DNA of 64,000 bases from Streptomyces caatingaensis (GCF_001187435.1 NZ_LFXA01000011.1:1-64000), one strand, 5' to 3'. Shown: positions 43,127-52,211, counted from the first letter of the stretch. Numbers and translations are program-made. Notes: generated by a model not told the origin, from the sequence alone.

Positions 43127-43990
43127 TCACCCCTCCTCCCGCAACAACCGCAGATACACCCCCGAGAACACCGCCCCCACCACCAGCAGAAGCAGCGCCA
43201 CCGCCGTCCCGTAGCCGATCAGCGACTTGAGGAACGCCTGGTCGTACATGAAGACGGGGAGGGTCTGGCTGCGGGCGGCGGGGCCGCCGCGGGTCATGGC
43301 CCAGATGAGGCCGAAAACCGACAGGGTCTGGAGGGTGTTGAGCATGAGGTTGGTGCCGATGGAGCGGCGGAGGAGGGGGAGGGTGATGTGCCAGAAGCGG
43401 CGCAGACCCGTCGCGCCGTCCACGAGGGCCGCCTCGTGGACGTCCCGCGGGATCTCGGCGAGCGCGGCCGAGTAGACCAGCATCGAGAACGCCGTCCCGC
43501 GCCACACGTTGGCGAGGGACACGGCGAGGAGGGGCAGGGTGAACAGCCAGTTCTGCGGCGGGAGATGGAGCTGGGAAAGGATCGCGTTGAGCGTGCCGCG
43601 GCGGTGGAAGAAGGTGTAGAGGAGGAAGCCCGCGACGATCTCGGGAAGGACCCAGGCCGCGACGACGACCGTACCGGTCAGCGTGCGCACCGGCCGCGAC
43701 GCCCGCCGCATCAGCGCGGCCAGCGCGAAGCCCAGCGCGTTCTGGCCGACGATCGAGGACCCGGCCGTGAAGACGACCGTGAGCACGACCGCGTTGCGGA
43801 ACCCCGCGTCGACGAACGCGTGCCGGAAGTTGGCCAGGCCCACCCAGGACGCTGACGACTGCCCGGTCAGCCGCGTGTCGGTGAAGGCGAGGAGCACGCA
43901 CCACACGACGGGCCCGGCGAGGAAGAGCAGCATCAGGACCGTCGCCGGGGCGAGCGGCAGCCAGCGCAGTACCGGGCGACGGCCGTTCAC
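43127..43990 (-). CDS. carbohydrate ABC transporter permease, MalF type
   Basis: 287 residues with six transmembrane segments and the EAA loop (EIPRDVHEAALVDGATGLRR). The GTG at 43990 overlaps the stop of the binding-protein gene (GTGA), indicating coupling. The expected MalG partner does not follow; the next minus-strand gene is the XRE regulator's promoter region and accessory DNA, and the best MalG candidate starts at 36818. With the binding protein it forms an importer for an unknown sugar, probably powered by MsiK encoded elsewhere. Confidence 0.92.
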   Translation of the reverse strand: MNGRRPVLRWLPLAPATVLMLLFLAGPVVWCVLLAFTDTRLTGQSSASWVGLANFRHAFVDAGFRNAVVLTVVFTAGSSIVGQNALGFALAALMRRASRPVRTLTGTVVVAAWVLPEIVAGFLLYTFFHRRGTLNAILSQLHLPPQNWLFTLPLLAVSLANVWRGTAFSMLVYSAALAEIPRDVHEAALVDGATGLRRFWHITLPLLRRSIGTNLMLNTLQTLSVFGLIWAMTRGGPAARSQTLPVFMYDQAFLKSLIGYGTAVALLLLVVGAVFSGVYLRLLREEG

Positions 43991-45339
43991 GAGCCGCCCT
44001 CCGCCGCCGTGTCGGCGAAGGAGCGCAGCGCCTCGTCGTAGTCCCGGGCCGCCCCGGCCACGGACGCGTCCCCGGTGGCGACCGCCTCCGTCGCCTCCTG
44101 GATCGCCCCGGAGACCTGGGGGTAGACCGGCAGCGCCGGGCGGTGGCGCGTGTACGGCACCAGCGCGGTGAAGAAGGCGATGCCAGGGACGTACGAACGG
44201 TACGCGGGGTCCGCCGCGACGTCGTCCCGGACCGCGATCTGCCCGTCGCGCACGGTCCACTCCAGCGCGTTCCGCCGCGACTGCAGCGTCTCGATCACCT
44301 GCCAGGCCAGGTCCGCCTTGCGCGAGCGCGCGCTGATCGCCCAGGTCCAGCCGCCGGAGAGGCTGACCCGGCCGGGCGCCGCGCCGTCCCGCGTGGGGAA
44401 GGCGGCGCGGCCCATCACCCGCTCCCAACCGGGCCACGGGCGGGCGCCGTTCCGCTCCCAGACCTTGGGGAGCCAGTTGCCGTCGAGGGCGATCGCGAGC
44501 CGCCCCGAGGGCAGCCAGTCGGTGCTGACACGGGTGCTCACCGCGGGGTCGAGCGCGTCGGCGGGCTCGGGGCCGAGCTCCTCGGCGTACACGGTGCGGA
44601 CGAACTCCAGCGCGTCCCGGAACCCCCGGCTCCCCGTCAGCCACTTCTTCCGGCCGGGGTCGTAGAGCGGATCCCTCCCCGTCCCGTACAGCAGCATCTC
44701 GAAGCCCTGCATCGACGTCGCCTCGCCCGGTCCCTTGCCCGTGTAGAGGTGGAAGGGGATCACCCCGGGGAGGCGGCGCTTGAGGGTGCGGGCGGTGTCG
44801 AGGACGTCCCGCCAGGACCGCGGCCGCCAGTCCGTGGGCAGCCCGGCGCGGGCGAACAGCTCCTTGTTGAACCACAGCCCCCGCGTGTCCGTGCCGTCCG
44901 GCACCCCGTACGTCCGCCCGTCCTCCGCCCGCACCGGCTCCTTCGCGGCGGGCAGGTACCGGGCCCAGTCCGCCCACCCGGCCAGCTTGTCGTCCAGCGG
45001 TCTCAAGTACCCGCTCGCCACGTCCGAGTCGAGGACCGCCGAGTCCTCCCGCACCAGATCCGGCGCCGTCCGCGGCGACCGCATCATCTGCTGCACCTTG
45101 ACCGCGTAGTCGCTCTCCCCCGCCTGCACGGGCATCAGCCTCAGCCGCTTCCCCGGATGCGCGCGCTCAAACTCCGCCTTCACGCCCGCCAGATAGTCGT
45201 CCATGATCCGGTACTTGTTGTCCGTACTGCGCTGATACACCACCTTCACCGTGTCCGGATCGCCCCCCGGATCCCCGCACCCCCCGAGCGGCGCGACGAC
45301 GAGAACGACGGCCGGCACGGTACGCAACCAGCGGCGCAC
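43987..45339 (-). CDS. extracellular solute-binding lipoprotein of a sugar ABC importer
   Basis: 450-residue family 1 solute-binding protein. Signal peptide WLRTVPAVVLVVAPLGGC with lipobox LGGC, so it is a membrane-anchored lipoprotein on the cell surface. Family features: KVVYQRSTDNKYRIMDDYLA, APDLVREDSAVL, YGVPDGTDTRGLWFNKELFA and SLSGGWTWAISARSRKADLA. The start is a GTG at 45339 with GGGAGG six bases away. Longer in-frame extensions upstream are ignored because they have no protein character. First gene of the split sugar operon and divergent from the GntR-type gene. The substrate is unknown. Confidence 0.93.
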   Translation of the reverse strand: MRRWLRTVPAVVLVVAPLGGCGDPGGDPDTVKVVYQRSTDNKYRIMDDYLAGVKAEFERAHPGKRLRLMPVQAGESDYAVKVQQMMRSPRTAPDLVREDSAVLDSDVASGYLRPLDDKLAGWADWARYLPAAKEPVRAEDGRTYGVPDGTDTRGLWFNKELFARAGLPTDWRPRSWRDVLDTARTLKRRLPGVIPFHLYTGKGPGEATSMQGFEMLLYGTGRDPLYDPGRKKWLTGSRGFRDALEFVRTVYAEELGPEPADALDPAVSTRVSTDWLPSGRLAIALDGNWLPKVWERNGARPWPGWERVMGRAAFPTRDGAAPGRVSLSGGWTWAISARSRKADLAWQVIETLQSRRNALEWTVRDGQIAVRDDVAADPAYRSYVPGIAFFTALVPYTRHRPALPVYPQVSGAIQEATEAVATGDASVAGAARDYDEALRSFADTAAEGGS

Positions 45340-45749
45340 GACGACCTCCCACGGTCCGGGACCTCGGTGGCATCCGGTTACGTTCCCGGGCCGGCGGCCG
45401 TCCGAACTCCGCGGGGCGGCGCGGATCCGATGTCCGGAGCGGCGTGTGCGGGCGGGTATTCCGGGCCGGAACCACCCTGGAAAAACTCCCCGGCGGAAGC
45501 CAAAATCGATCATTTGGATGTGCTTAGGATGTCGCCGATGCCCGGCCGGGGCAACGACGAAGCAAGGTGCAGCTTTCAAGTAACCGCAGGACGGCCACTT
45601 TTTGCATGCTCGGGGCGGGAAGACCGAGGAGTGTGCGGGGTGGCCGATACGCATCGAGCATGTGCTTTCACGGGGAGGGGAAGGATTTGCCGGTATCTCG
45701 ACTGCCCGGGCCCAAGGAAGGAAGCGAGGGTGACCGCGCCGGCGGGGAT
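45340..45749. other. 410-bp divergent intergenic region
   Basis: Holds the promoters of the sugar operon and the GntR-type gene. CATGCTCG (45605-45612) is repeated inverted as CGAGCATG (45655-45662), about two and a half turns of DNA before the GntR start cluster; this may be a regulator site. No other gene is seen. Confidence 0.4.
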
Positions 45750-46811
45750 ATGTCAGGAGCGGAACCACCGATCTACCTGCGCATCAAGGCGCAGCTCAAG
45801 TGGGCGATCCAAAGTGGTGCACACCCCGAGGGCACCCGCCTTCCGTCGGCGGGTGAACTGGGAAGGAAGTACGGTGCGACAAAGAACACGGTTCTGCGTG
45901 CGCTCCGTATGCTGCGCAGTGAAGGACTGATCGACTTCGGCCGGGGCCGGCCTGCGGTGGTGATCGCGGCTGCGAAACCGGTCGATCGTGCCGACCTGTA
46001 CGAGCAGCTGCGACGGATCGTCCACCTCGCGGATGCCGCGGGTGTTTCCCGCATGTCGGTCGTCGATGTCATACGGCGCATGCCGCCGGCGGTTCCGGCG
46101 CGGCCCCGTGAACGCGGGGCCGTCGTCCGCTGGTTACAGGTCCGGCACCGAACGGCAGCGATGCCGTCGGTGCCAAGGGAACCACCACACTCCGTCAGCA
46201 ATGGACCTATGAAGCCAGGGGACTTGAGGCGGAGGCCGGCGCCGCGGAGTTTGCCGTTGCCGCCGGGCCGACCAGCGGGGATGCCGTGGGCGAGGCCGGC
46301 CTTCGCGAGCCGTTGTCCTCGTTCGCCGGATGTGACGGCGGCCTGCCGATCCTTGAGCGCCGATGCCCCGGCAAGAAGGATGTGCCGTGGCGGGCGGCAT
46401 TCTGTTTCCCGTCTGCCGAACCATTCGGAAATGCCTGCACATCGAGCAGGAAGGGATACTCGGATGAAGAGAACGACAGGGCGCAGGCTCGCCGTTCTGG
46501 CACTGTCGGGTGCGGCGCTGCTGGGGGCTCCGCCCGCCTTCGCGGACATCTCGGCATACTCCCCGAACGGCAAGGCGTGGGCGGCCACGGGTTACTCGGA
46601 CACCCGCGTCTGGCTGCAGCAGGTCTCGGACGGTTCGTCGCACGCGGATTACTACCGTGGCGACGGGTCCGAGGGGGCGTATCACCTGTGGAACAAGCGC
46701 GGACCGGGGCAGACGACATCAAGTGGTTCCGGCGCCACGATCTACAAGCTTCGGGTCTGCGAATGGGTCCCGAAGAACGACGACAACTGCGGTAGCTGGC
46801 AGTACCGGTAA
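45750..46811 (+). CDS. GntR-type DNA-binding domain in an unusually long open frame
   Basis: Residues 1 to about 85 are a clear GntR winged helix: PIYLRIKAQLKWAIQSGAHP, EGTRLPSAGELGRKYGATKN and TVLRALRMLRSEGLIDFGRG. After about residue 115 the sequence is Arg/Pro-rich and looks non-coding, yet the frame stays open to 46811 and runs through the whole small secreted protein that begins at 46464. Codon 129 in the doubtful part is TTA. The true stop may have been lost by a frameshift, since another frame looks more protein-like from about 46140 to 46460. YtrA-like GntR regulators often control nearby ABC transporters, which fits the genes downstream. ATG at 45750 has a weak ribosome site. Confidence 0.6.
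   Translation: MSGAEPPIYLRIKAQLKWAIQSGAHPEGTRLPSAGELGRKYGATKNTVLRALRMLRSEGLIDFGRGRPAVVIAAAKPVDRADLYEQLRRIVHLADAAGVSRMSVVDVIRRMPPAVPARPRERGAVVRWLQVRHRTAAMPSVPREPPHSVSNGPMKPGDLRRRPAPRSLPLPPGRPAGMPWARPAFASRCPRSPDVTAACRSLSADAPARRMCRGGRHSVSRLPNHSEMPAHRAGRDTRMKRTTGRRLAVLALSGAALLGAPPAFADISAYSPNGKAWAATGYSDTRVWLQQVSDGSSHADYYRGDGSEGAYHLWNKRGPGQTTSSGSGATIYKLRVCEWVPKNDDNCGSWQYR
46464..46811 (+). CDS. small secreted protein, two cysteines (unknown family)
   Basis: 115 residues with a textbook signal peptide (MKRTTGRRLAVLALSGAALL, cleavage likely after PAFA). The mature chain has about 88 residues, is rich in Tyr, Trp, Ser and Gly, and has two Cys (RVCEW and DNCGSW) that probably form a disulfide. GGAAGGG lies eight bases before the ATG, so it should be translated independently of the GntR frame that covers it. 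It lies 124 bases before an ABC ATPase gene. Size and context recall bacteriocin-like proteins such as the lactococcin 972 group, but I see no sequence match to them. No function assigned. Confidence 0.75.
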   Translation: MKRTTGRRLAVLALSGAALLGAPPAFADISAYSPNGKAWAATGYSDTRVWLQQVSDGSSHADYYRGDGSEGAYHLWNKRGPGQTTSSGSGATIYKLRVCEWVPKNDDNCGSWQYR

Positions 46812-46935
46812 CCGATTCCGTCATCATCGCCCGACCGACCGGGGCGATGGCCGCCGGGGGCGGGAGGGGTGGCCTTTTCCGGCCGCTTCTCCCGCCCCCT
46901 GAAGTGTGTTCCCGGACAAGAGAAGAAGGGGTGGA

Positions 46936-47640
46936 ATGGGCGACGTCGGAGGTTTCCGCGCACCCGACGGTGATGCGTTGTCGGCCGAAGGGCTGCGTTA
47001 CGAGGTCGCGGGGAGGCTGCTCCTGGACGACGTGGACCTCCAGGTCCCGGCGGGCCGTTCGGTGGCCGTCGTCGGGCCGAGCGGCAGCGGCAAGAGCACC
47101 CTCCTGGGATGCTTGCTGGGACTGGTCCGCCCATCCGCGGGATCCGTACGGGTCGCGGGCAAGGACATCGTGCGCATGAGGCGGCGCTCCCTCGAGAGGC
47201 ATCGCAGCCGCCACATGGGCGTCGTGTTCCAGTTCGGTGAGCTGCTCCCCGAGTTGACGCCGGTCGAGAACGTTGCGCTGGCCGCCCTGTTGTCGGGAGG
47301 CAAGCCGGACGTCGCCTATGCCAGGGCGGCGCGGCTGCTGGAGGATCTGGGGGTGCCCGACGCCGCGTCCACGGCGCGCCTCTCGGGTGGGGAGCGGCAG
47401 CGGACCGCTGTGGCGCGCGCTCTCATCAACGAGCCGGCCGTGCTCCTCGCGGACGAACCCACGGGCGCCCTCGACACCTCGACGAGGGACAACGTGGCGT
47501 CGACGCTCTTCGATGTGCCGCACCGGTGGGGATGCGCTCTGGTCGTGGTCACCCATGACGAAACGGTCGCCCGACGGGCCGACGAGTGCCTTGAGCTGAC
47601 CGACGCGAAGCTCAAGCGGCGGGATGGTGGCGCCGGATGA
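46936..47640 (+). CDS. ABC transporter ATP-binding protein
   Basis: 234-residue ATPase. Walker A GPSGSGKST, the Q-loop GVVFQFGELLPELTP, signature LSGGERQRTAVARAL, Walker B VLLADEPTGALD and the switch His in VVVTHDE are intact. The GELLPELTP following the Q-loop resembles ATPases annotated as bacteriocin exporters and LolD/MacB partners. ATG at 46936 with GAAGGGG upstream. Its stop overlaps the permease start (ATGA), so both are made together. The transporter probably acts on the secreted protein encoded before it, or on an antimicrobial. Confidence 0.93.
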   Translation: MGDVGGFRAPDGDALSAEGLRYEVAGRLLLDDVDLQVPAGRSVAVVGPSGSGKSTLLGCLLGLVRPSAGSVRVAGKDIVRMRRRSLERHRSRHMGVVFQFGELLPELTPVENVALAALLSGGKPDVAYARAARLLEDLGVPDAASTARLSGGERQRTAVARALINEPAVLLADEPTGALDTSTRDNVASTLFDVPHRWGCALVVVTHDETVARRADECLELTDAKLKRRDGGAG

Positions 47641-49865
47641 TGACGACGGAACGTTCGGGCCTGCGCCGTCAGCTCTACCGGATCGGCCGGTCGGCCGGCC
47701 GGCGATCGGGCGGAGGCCGGATACGGGCGGTGGCGTTGCTGCTGGCCGGGCTCTTCCTCACCCTGGGCCTCTCGTCCGTCGTCGCACTCCATGCCTCCTA
47801 CGACGGCATCCACGTGCGGACGGAGAAACGCTCGTTGCAGTTCCGGGACGCGAAGCCGGGCGAGCGTCCGACGCTGCTGGCGATCGACGGCTTCGACGAG
47901 GTCGGCGGGCTTCAGCACAGCGTCGTCTACGTGCGGCCGCTCACCGCGGACGCACCCTTGCCGCCCGGAGTCGACACCTGGCCCGCTCCGGGGCAGGCGG
48001 TTCTGTCGCCGGGCCTCGTCCGCGCCCTGGAGGAAGAGGGGGCAACGGGCAGGTTCGGCGAGGTGATCGGGCGGATCGGTGACGACGGGCTGGCGAGTCC
48101 CGGCGAACGAATGGGCTACGTCAATCCGACCGACCGGCAGGCGGCCGGGGCGTCCTTCCGGCCCGCCGTCGGCTTCGGCGGCCCCCGGGGCGACCGGTTC
48201 GGTGACGTCATGTTCATCAAGGATCGCGGTCACCTCATGGACGCCCTCCTTCTGGTGCTGCTGCCGGCCGTCGCCCTCGCCGTGGTCGCGGCCCGGATGG
48301 GTTCGGCGGCCCGGGACAAACGCACGGCCGTGGTGAGCGCTCTGGGCGGCACCTGGCGCGCCCGTTTCTGGCTGAACATGGGGGAGGCCGCTCCCCCGGT
48401 CCTCGCCGGTACGGTCCTCGGGGCCCTCCCGGGAGCGGCCGTGGCGGTCACCGGCAACGTGCGGCTTCCATGGATCGGTTACCGGCTGTCCGCCGCAGAC
48501 CTGCGGCACTGGTGGTGGGGGCTGCTCCTGTCCGGTGTCCTCGCCGCGGCGGCCGTCCTGCTGCTCGTATGCCTGATGCACCGCACAGGCGGAAGCCGCC
48601 GGGTCCGGTCCCCCCGGGCCGTGGCACGCGGCCACGGCATCCTGCGGTGGGCGGCCGTCGCCTGCCCCGTGCTCGTCCTCGCGACCGTATGGGGGCCGGG
48701 GCGGCTCGACCCCCAGCAGTACGCCGATCTGCGCGGCCAGTTGTACGACACCGGCGTCGCCGCCGTGCTCGTCACGCTGCCCGCCGTGGTGGCCCTCGCG
48801 GCCGCGGCCGCCGGGCAGCGGCTCGCCCGGGCCGCCCGGCGTACCGGTGCCGCCGCCCTCCTGGTCGCCGGCCGGCATGCGGCCGCGCATCCGGGCGTCA
48901 CCGCCCGGGTCGTCGCCGGAGTGGCGATGGCCATGGTCGTCGTCAGCCAGATACAGCTGACCAGTTCCCAGTTCGGTGAATCGGCGGCACAGGCCAAGGC
49001 CACCATGCGGAAGGTGGGTGCCGGTCTGCTGCTGATGGAGCTGCGGCCGGCCAAGGTGAGCCGCGAGCGGCTCGAATCCGTCCTCCGGGACCTGCCCGTG
49101 GGCATCGAGGCCCTCGCGGCCCGCACGGAGCCGGGCTCCTCGGAACCGCGAACCCTCTTCAAGGGGCCCTGCACCGCCCTGCGGTCGGTGAGCCTGCCCT
49201 GCACCGCGCGTCCCGTGAAGGTCGCCACCCGCGAGACGGACCCGCGTGTGGCCCAGGCCGTCCGCTGGACCGGTCCGGTGGCGGACGGGCTGTACGTGCA
49301 GGAAGGATCCGTCCTGGACGGCCCGACGACCGTACCGGCGACGCTTCTCCTGACCTCGCCCAGCGGCCGGGAACTCCCCGTGTCACGCCTCAAGCAACTG
49401 GTGAGGGACGACCTGCCCATCGGCTCGGCGGACGTGGACGTCCTGGGAGCGCGCTGGGTCCTCGGCGCCAACCTGGCCGTGGCCCACGGAAGATGGGTGA
49501 TCTTTCTCGGTGTTCCGGGTGTCGTACTGCTCGCCCTGGCCCTGGCGCTGGCCAACGTCTCCGAGTTCGTCCGCTTCAGTGCGGTGGTCGCGCCGTTGAG
49601 TGTCCTCACCGGGAGCCGTCGGCTGTACTACGGCACAGCGGCCTGGTCCTTGCTCGCACCCCTGCTCGCGGCCATCGGCACCAGCTTCCTGGTGTCGGTG
49701 TGGCTCGCCGCGCCGCAGGAGAGCCCGGACCGGGGCATCACCCTGTCCCTGGGCATGCTCACGGGGGCTGCCGGGGTGTTGGCCACGCTGTCCGTGGTCA
49801 TGTGGTGGTGGGGAGCGCGTACGGCCGTCCGGCAGGCCGGACAGTGGCGGCCCTATGGCGATTGA
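47637..49865 (+). CDS. ABC transporter permease, FtsX-like (two domains)
   Basis: 742-residue membrane protein. An N-terminal helix (ALLLAGLFLTLGLSSVVAL) is followed by a 170-residue extracellular domain, a FtsX-like set of helices (ALLLVLLPAVALAVVAARMG onward), more helices in the middle (VLVTLPAVVALAAAAAG), a second extracellular domain and a final helix set ending LATLSVVMWWWGARTAVRQA. The layout fits peptide exporters or sensing permeases with large external domains. It starts ATGATG overlapping the ATPase stop, and its 3' end overlaps the next membrane gene by 11 bp. Confidence 0.87.
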   Translation: MMTTERSGLRRQLYRIGRSAGRRSGGGRIRAVALLLAGLFLTLGLSSVVALHASYDGIHVRTEKRSLQFRDAKPGERPTLLAIDGFDEVGGLQHSVVYVRPLTADAPLPPGVDTWPAPGQAVLSPGLVRALEEEGATGRFGEVIGRIGDDGLASPGERMGYVNPTDRQAAGASFRPAVGFGGPRGDRFGDVMFIKDRGHLMDALLLVLLPAVALAVVAARMGSAARDKRTAVVSALGGTWRARFWLNMGEAAPPVLAGTVLGALPGAAVAVTGNVRLPWIGYRLSAADLRHWWWGLLLSGVLAAAAVLLLVCLMHRTGGSRRVRSPRAVARGHGILRWAAVACPVLVLATVWGPGRLDPQQYADLRGQLYDTGVAAVLVTLPAVVALAAAAAGQRLARAARRTGAAALLVAGRHAAAHPGVTARVVAGVAMAMVVVSQIQLTSSQFGESAAQAKATMRKVGAGLLLMELRPAKVSRERLESVLRDLPVGIEALAARTEPGSSEPRTLFKGPCTALRSVSLPCTARPVKVATRETDPRVAQAVRWTGPVADGLYVQEGSVLDGPTTVPATLLLTSPSGRELPVSRLKQLVRDDLPIGSADVDVLGARWVLGANLAVAHGRWVIFLGVPGVVLLALALALANVSEFVRFSAVVAPLSVLTGSRRLYYGTAAWSLLAPLLAAIGTSFLVSVWLAAPQESPDRGITLSLGMLTGAAGVLATLSVVMWWWGARTAVRQAGQWRPYGD

Positions 49866-51543
49866 CAGGCGCGTCGTCCGCTTCGGGCGGCCCGTGGGCG
49901 TCGCCCTGGTGGTCTTGGCGGCCGGGCAGCAGGTGATGCTGGCCCTGGGCGGGGGCGGCTGGCTTCCGGGGCGGCAGCCGTGGCCCTGTCTGCTGGTTGC
50001 TGCCCCCCTTCTGCTCCTCTCAGGGGGGCCCGGTGGGCGGTGCCGACGGGGGCGTTCCGGGTGCCGTGCCGGCCAACCCCCCGCCGGAGCACTGCTGTTG
50101 GGCGTGCTGCTGCTGGCCACGGCCGTGTGGGCGGCACTGCAGGGCGGCGAGCCGCATATCGGCCATGAGGAGGCGGTGTACGCGAACAAGGCCCGCTCGT
50201 GGCTCAACGGCACGGCCGACGCCGGGTGGGGCGTCTACCGGCCTCCCGGCCTCGCCTTCCTCGGATACCTGGCCCTCGCCGTCCACGACGACGTGGGTGC
50301 GCTGCGCGCGGTGGCCCTCCTGCTCCTCCTGTTCACCCTCACCACCACGTACGCGGTCGCCGCCCGCTGGACCACGCCCGCGCGCGCCGCTGTCAGTACC
50401 CTCCTCGTCCTCAGCGGGCTGGGCTTCCTGCGGAGGGCGCCGGAGTTCCTGAACGACATCGGGAGCACCGGACTGCTCCTGGTCGTGGTCCACCTGCTCG
50501 TCCGCGTCCTGGAGCAGCCGCGGTCCCGAGCGATGTGGGCCCTCCCTGTGGCTGTCCTCGCCGCCTTCTACCTGCGGTACGGGGTCCTGGGCAGTCTCCT
50601 GGCCGTGGTGGTGGCGGCGCTGCTCGCCTACGGGCCGGGGGCGTGGCGTGCGGCGGGCCGCCGGTGGGCGGGCGTCGCGGTCGTGCTCCTCGCCGGCCTT
50701 CTGCCGCACTTCCTCCACGCGGCCCGCGCGACGGGATCGCCGCTGGGCATCGTCACGTTCGCCACGTCCCAGTCCAACAGGGAGTTCCTGGGGGAGGGAG
50801 TCCTCTACTACGCCGCCACCTTCCCGTACCGGCTCGCCGGCGATCTGGGCGGCGTGGTGATGGCGGCGGGCATCTGGGCCACCGTCGCCGCCGGCCGCCG
50901 CGCGTGGGCGGACCGGCGGGCGGACGGGCGCCGGACGCCGGCCGGTGAGGACCGGAGAACCGTCTTCCTGGGCGGGACGGCGCTGCTCAACTTCGTCGTC
51001 CTCGGGACCACGACGCACGGCGAGCCGCGGTTCGTCTACCTCTCCGTCGTGCTCCTCACCGTTCTCGGCGTCCAGCGGCTGGCGACGCTCGCCGGCCCGG
51101 GCAGGGCCTGGCTGTCGGCGGCGGTCGTCCTCCTGGCCCTGCTCACGGTGCTCGGCACCGCTCAGGTCATAGCCCGCGGTGCGATGCGCGGCCCCGACCG
51201 GCTGAGCGACTCGACCGTCCCGGTGGCACGCCTGCTGTCCGGTACGAGGCCCTGCCTGCTCGTCACCGGCTACGAGCCGGAGATGGGGTGGTACTCGGGC
51301 TGCGACGCCGTGACCTTCGCCCAGTACCGTCGGCGGAAGCGGGAGCCGCCCCCGCCGACGGAGATCACCTTCGTGCTCTTCGAGCACGGGCGCCTCCAGC
51401 CCGGCGCGGACGCCCTGCGGACGGAGACGGGGCGGCGCGGAACAGTGGTGCGCACCCTTCCCACCTCCGGGTCGCTCGGCACCGCCACCCTGGTCACGCT
51501 GCGCCGATCCCGCGCGGATCAGCCCCGCGTCCCCCACCGGTAG
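49855..51543 (+). CDS. GT-C-like polytopic membrane protein (glycosyltransferase 39/ArnT-like)
   Basis: 562 residues with about eleven transmembrane helices in the first 440 residues. The first extracellular loop has HEEAVYANKARSW, the position and form of the acidic D/E-E motif of ArnT/PMT-type glycosyltransferases that use polyprenyl-phosphate sugars, followed by YRPPGLAFL. HGEPRFVYLS near helix 9 is also typical. The C-terminal about 100 residues are soluble. The ATG at 49855 overlaps the permease gene, so it belongs to the same unit. Substrate and product are unknown; it might modify the envelope or the secreted protein. It overlaps the convergent response-regulator gene by 25 bp. Confidence 0.78.
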   Translation: MAIDRRVVRFGRPVGVALVVLAAGQQVMLALGGGGWLPGRQPWPCLLVAAPLLLLSGGPGGRCRRGRSGCRAGQPPAGALLLGVLLLATAVWAALQGGEPHIGHEEAVYANKARSWLNGTADAGWGVYRPPGLAFLGYLALAVHDDVGALRAVALLLLLFTLTTTYAVAARWTTPARAAVSTLLVLSGLGFLRRAPEFLNDIGSTGLLLVVVHLLVRVLEQPRSRAMWALPVAVLAAFYLRYGVLGSLLAVVVAALLAYGPGAWRAAGRRWAGVAVVLLAGLLPHFLHAARATGSPLGIVTFATSQSNREFLGEGVLYYAATFPYRLAGDLGGVVMAAGIWATVAAGRRAWADRRADGRRTPAGEDRRTVFLGGTALLNFVVLGTTTHGEPRFVYLSVVLLTVLGVQRLATLAGPGRAWLSAAVVLLALLTVLGTAQVIARGAMRGPDRLSDSTVPVARLLSGTRPCLLVTGYEPEMGWYSGCDAVTFAQYRRRKREPPPPTEITFVLFEHGRLQPGADALRTETGRRGTVVRTLPTSGSLGTATLVTLRRSRADQPRVPHR

Positions 51544-52211
51544 CGCAGTTCCGGGCGGCCGACCTGGCCGTACTGGGGGGTGCGGGTGGCGCGGCCGGTG
51601 GTGACGAGGTGTTCGAGGTAGCGGCGGGCGGTGATGCGGGAGATGCCGAGGGCGGTGCCGGCGGGGCCGGCGGCGAGGCCGGCGGGGCCCGCGGCGCGGA
51701 GGGCGTCGGTGACCGCGGCGAGGGTGTCGGCGCTCAGGCCCTTGGGGAGGGCGGCGGGGTGCGGGGCGCGGAGGGCGGCGAGGGCGCGGTCGACCTCGTC
51801 CTGCCCGCCGGCCTCGCCGGCGGCGGCGCGGAACTCGGCGTAGCGCACGAGGCGGTCGCGGAGGGTGGTGAAGGTGAAGGGCTTGAGGACGTACTGGACG
51901 ACGCCGAGGCAGACGCCCTCGCGGACGACGGCCAGGTCGCGGGCGGAGGTCACGGCGACCACGTCCGCCGTGTGCCCGGCGGAGCGCAGCGAGCGGAGCA
52001 GCCGCAGGCCGTGGCCGTCGGGGAGGTAGAGGTCGAGCAGGAGGAGGTCCACGGGGGTGCGGGCGAGGAACTTCGTGGCCGCGCCGACCGAGTGGACCAC
52101 TCCGGCGGTGGTGAAGCCGGGCACCCGGCCGACGTAGAGGGCGTGCGCGTCGGCGGCGACGGGGTCGTCCTCGACGACCAGGACCCGGATCGCGGGCGGC
52201 GGCGCGGTCAC
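51519..52211 (-). CDS. response regulator, CitB/DcuR type
   Basis: 230 residues. The receiver domain has VLVVEDD (acidic pocket), LLLLDLYLPDGHG (phospho-Asp) and YVLKPF (Lys). The C-terminal HTH (LGISRITARRYLEHLVTTGR) is of the CitB/DcuR kind. The start is a GTG at 52211, overlapping the stop of the sensor gene (GTGA). It is the partner of the sensor kinase and probably acts on the dyad at 53895-53932 in front of the divergent transporter. In this family the cognate ligand is citrate or a C4-dicarboxylate. Confidence 0.93.
   Translation of the reverse strand: MTAPPPAIRVLVVEDDPVAADAHALYVGRVPGFTTAGVVHSVGAATKFLARTPVDLLLLDLYLPDGHGLRLLRSLRSAGHTADVVAVTSARDLAVVREGVCLGVVQYVLKPFTFTTLRDRLVRYAEFRAAAGEAGGQDEVDRALAALRAPHPAALPKGLSADTLAAVTDALRAAGPAGLAAGPAGTALGISRITARRYLEHLVTTGRATRTPQYGQVGRPELRYRWGTRG

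Noticed and set aside
46207..47556. 449-residue minus-strand frame opposite the secreted protein and ABC ATPase
   Set aside because: No domain, and it crosses a complete ATPase on the plus strand.
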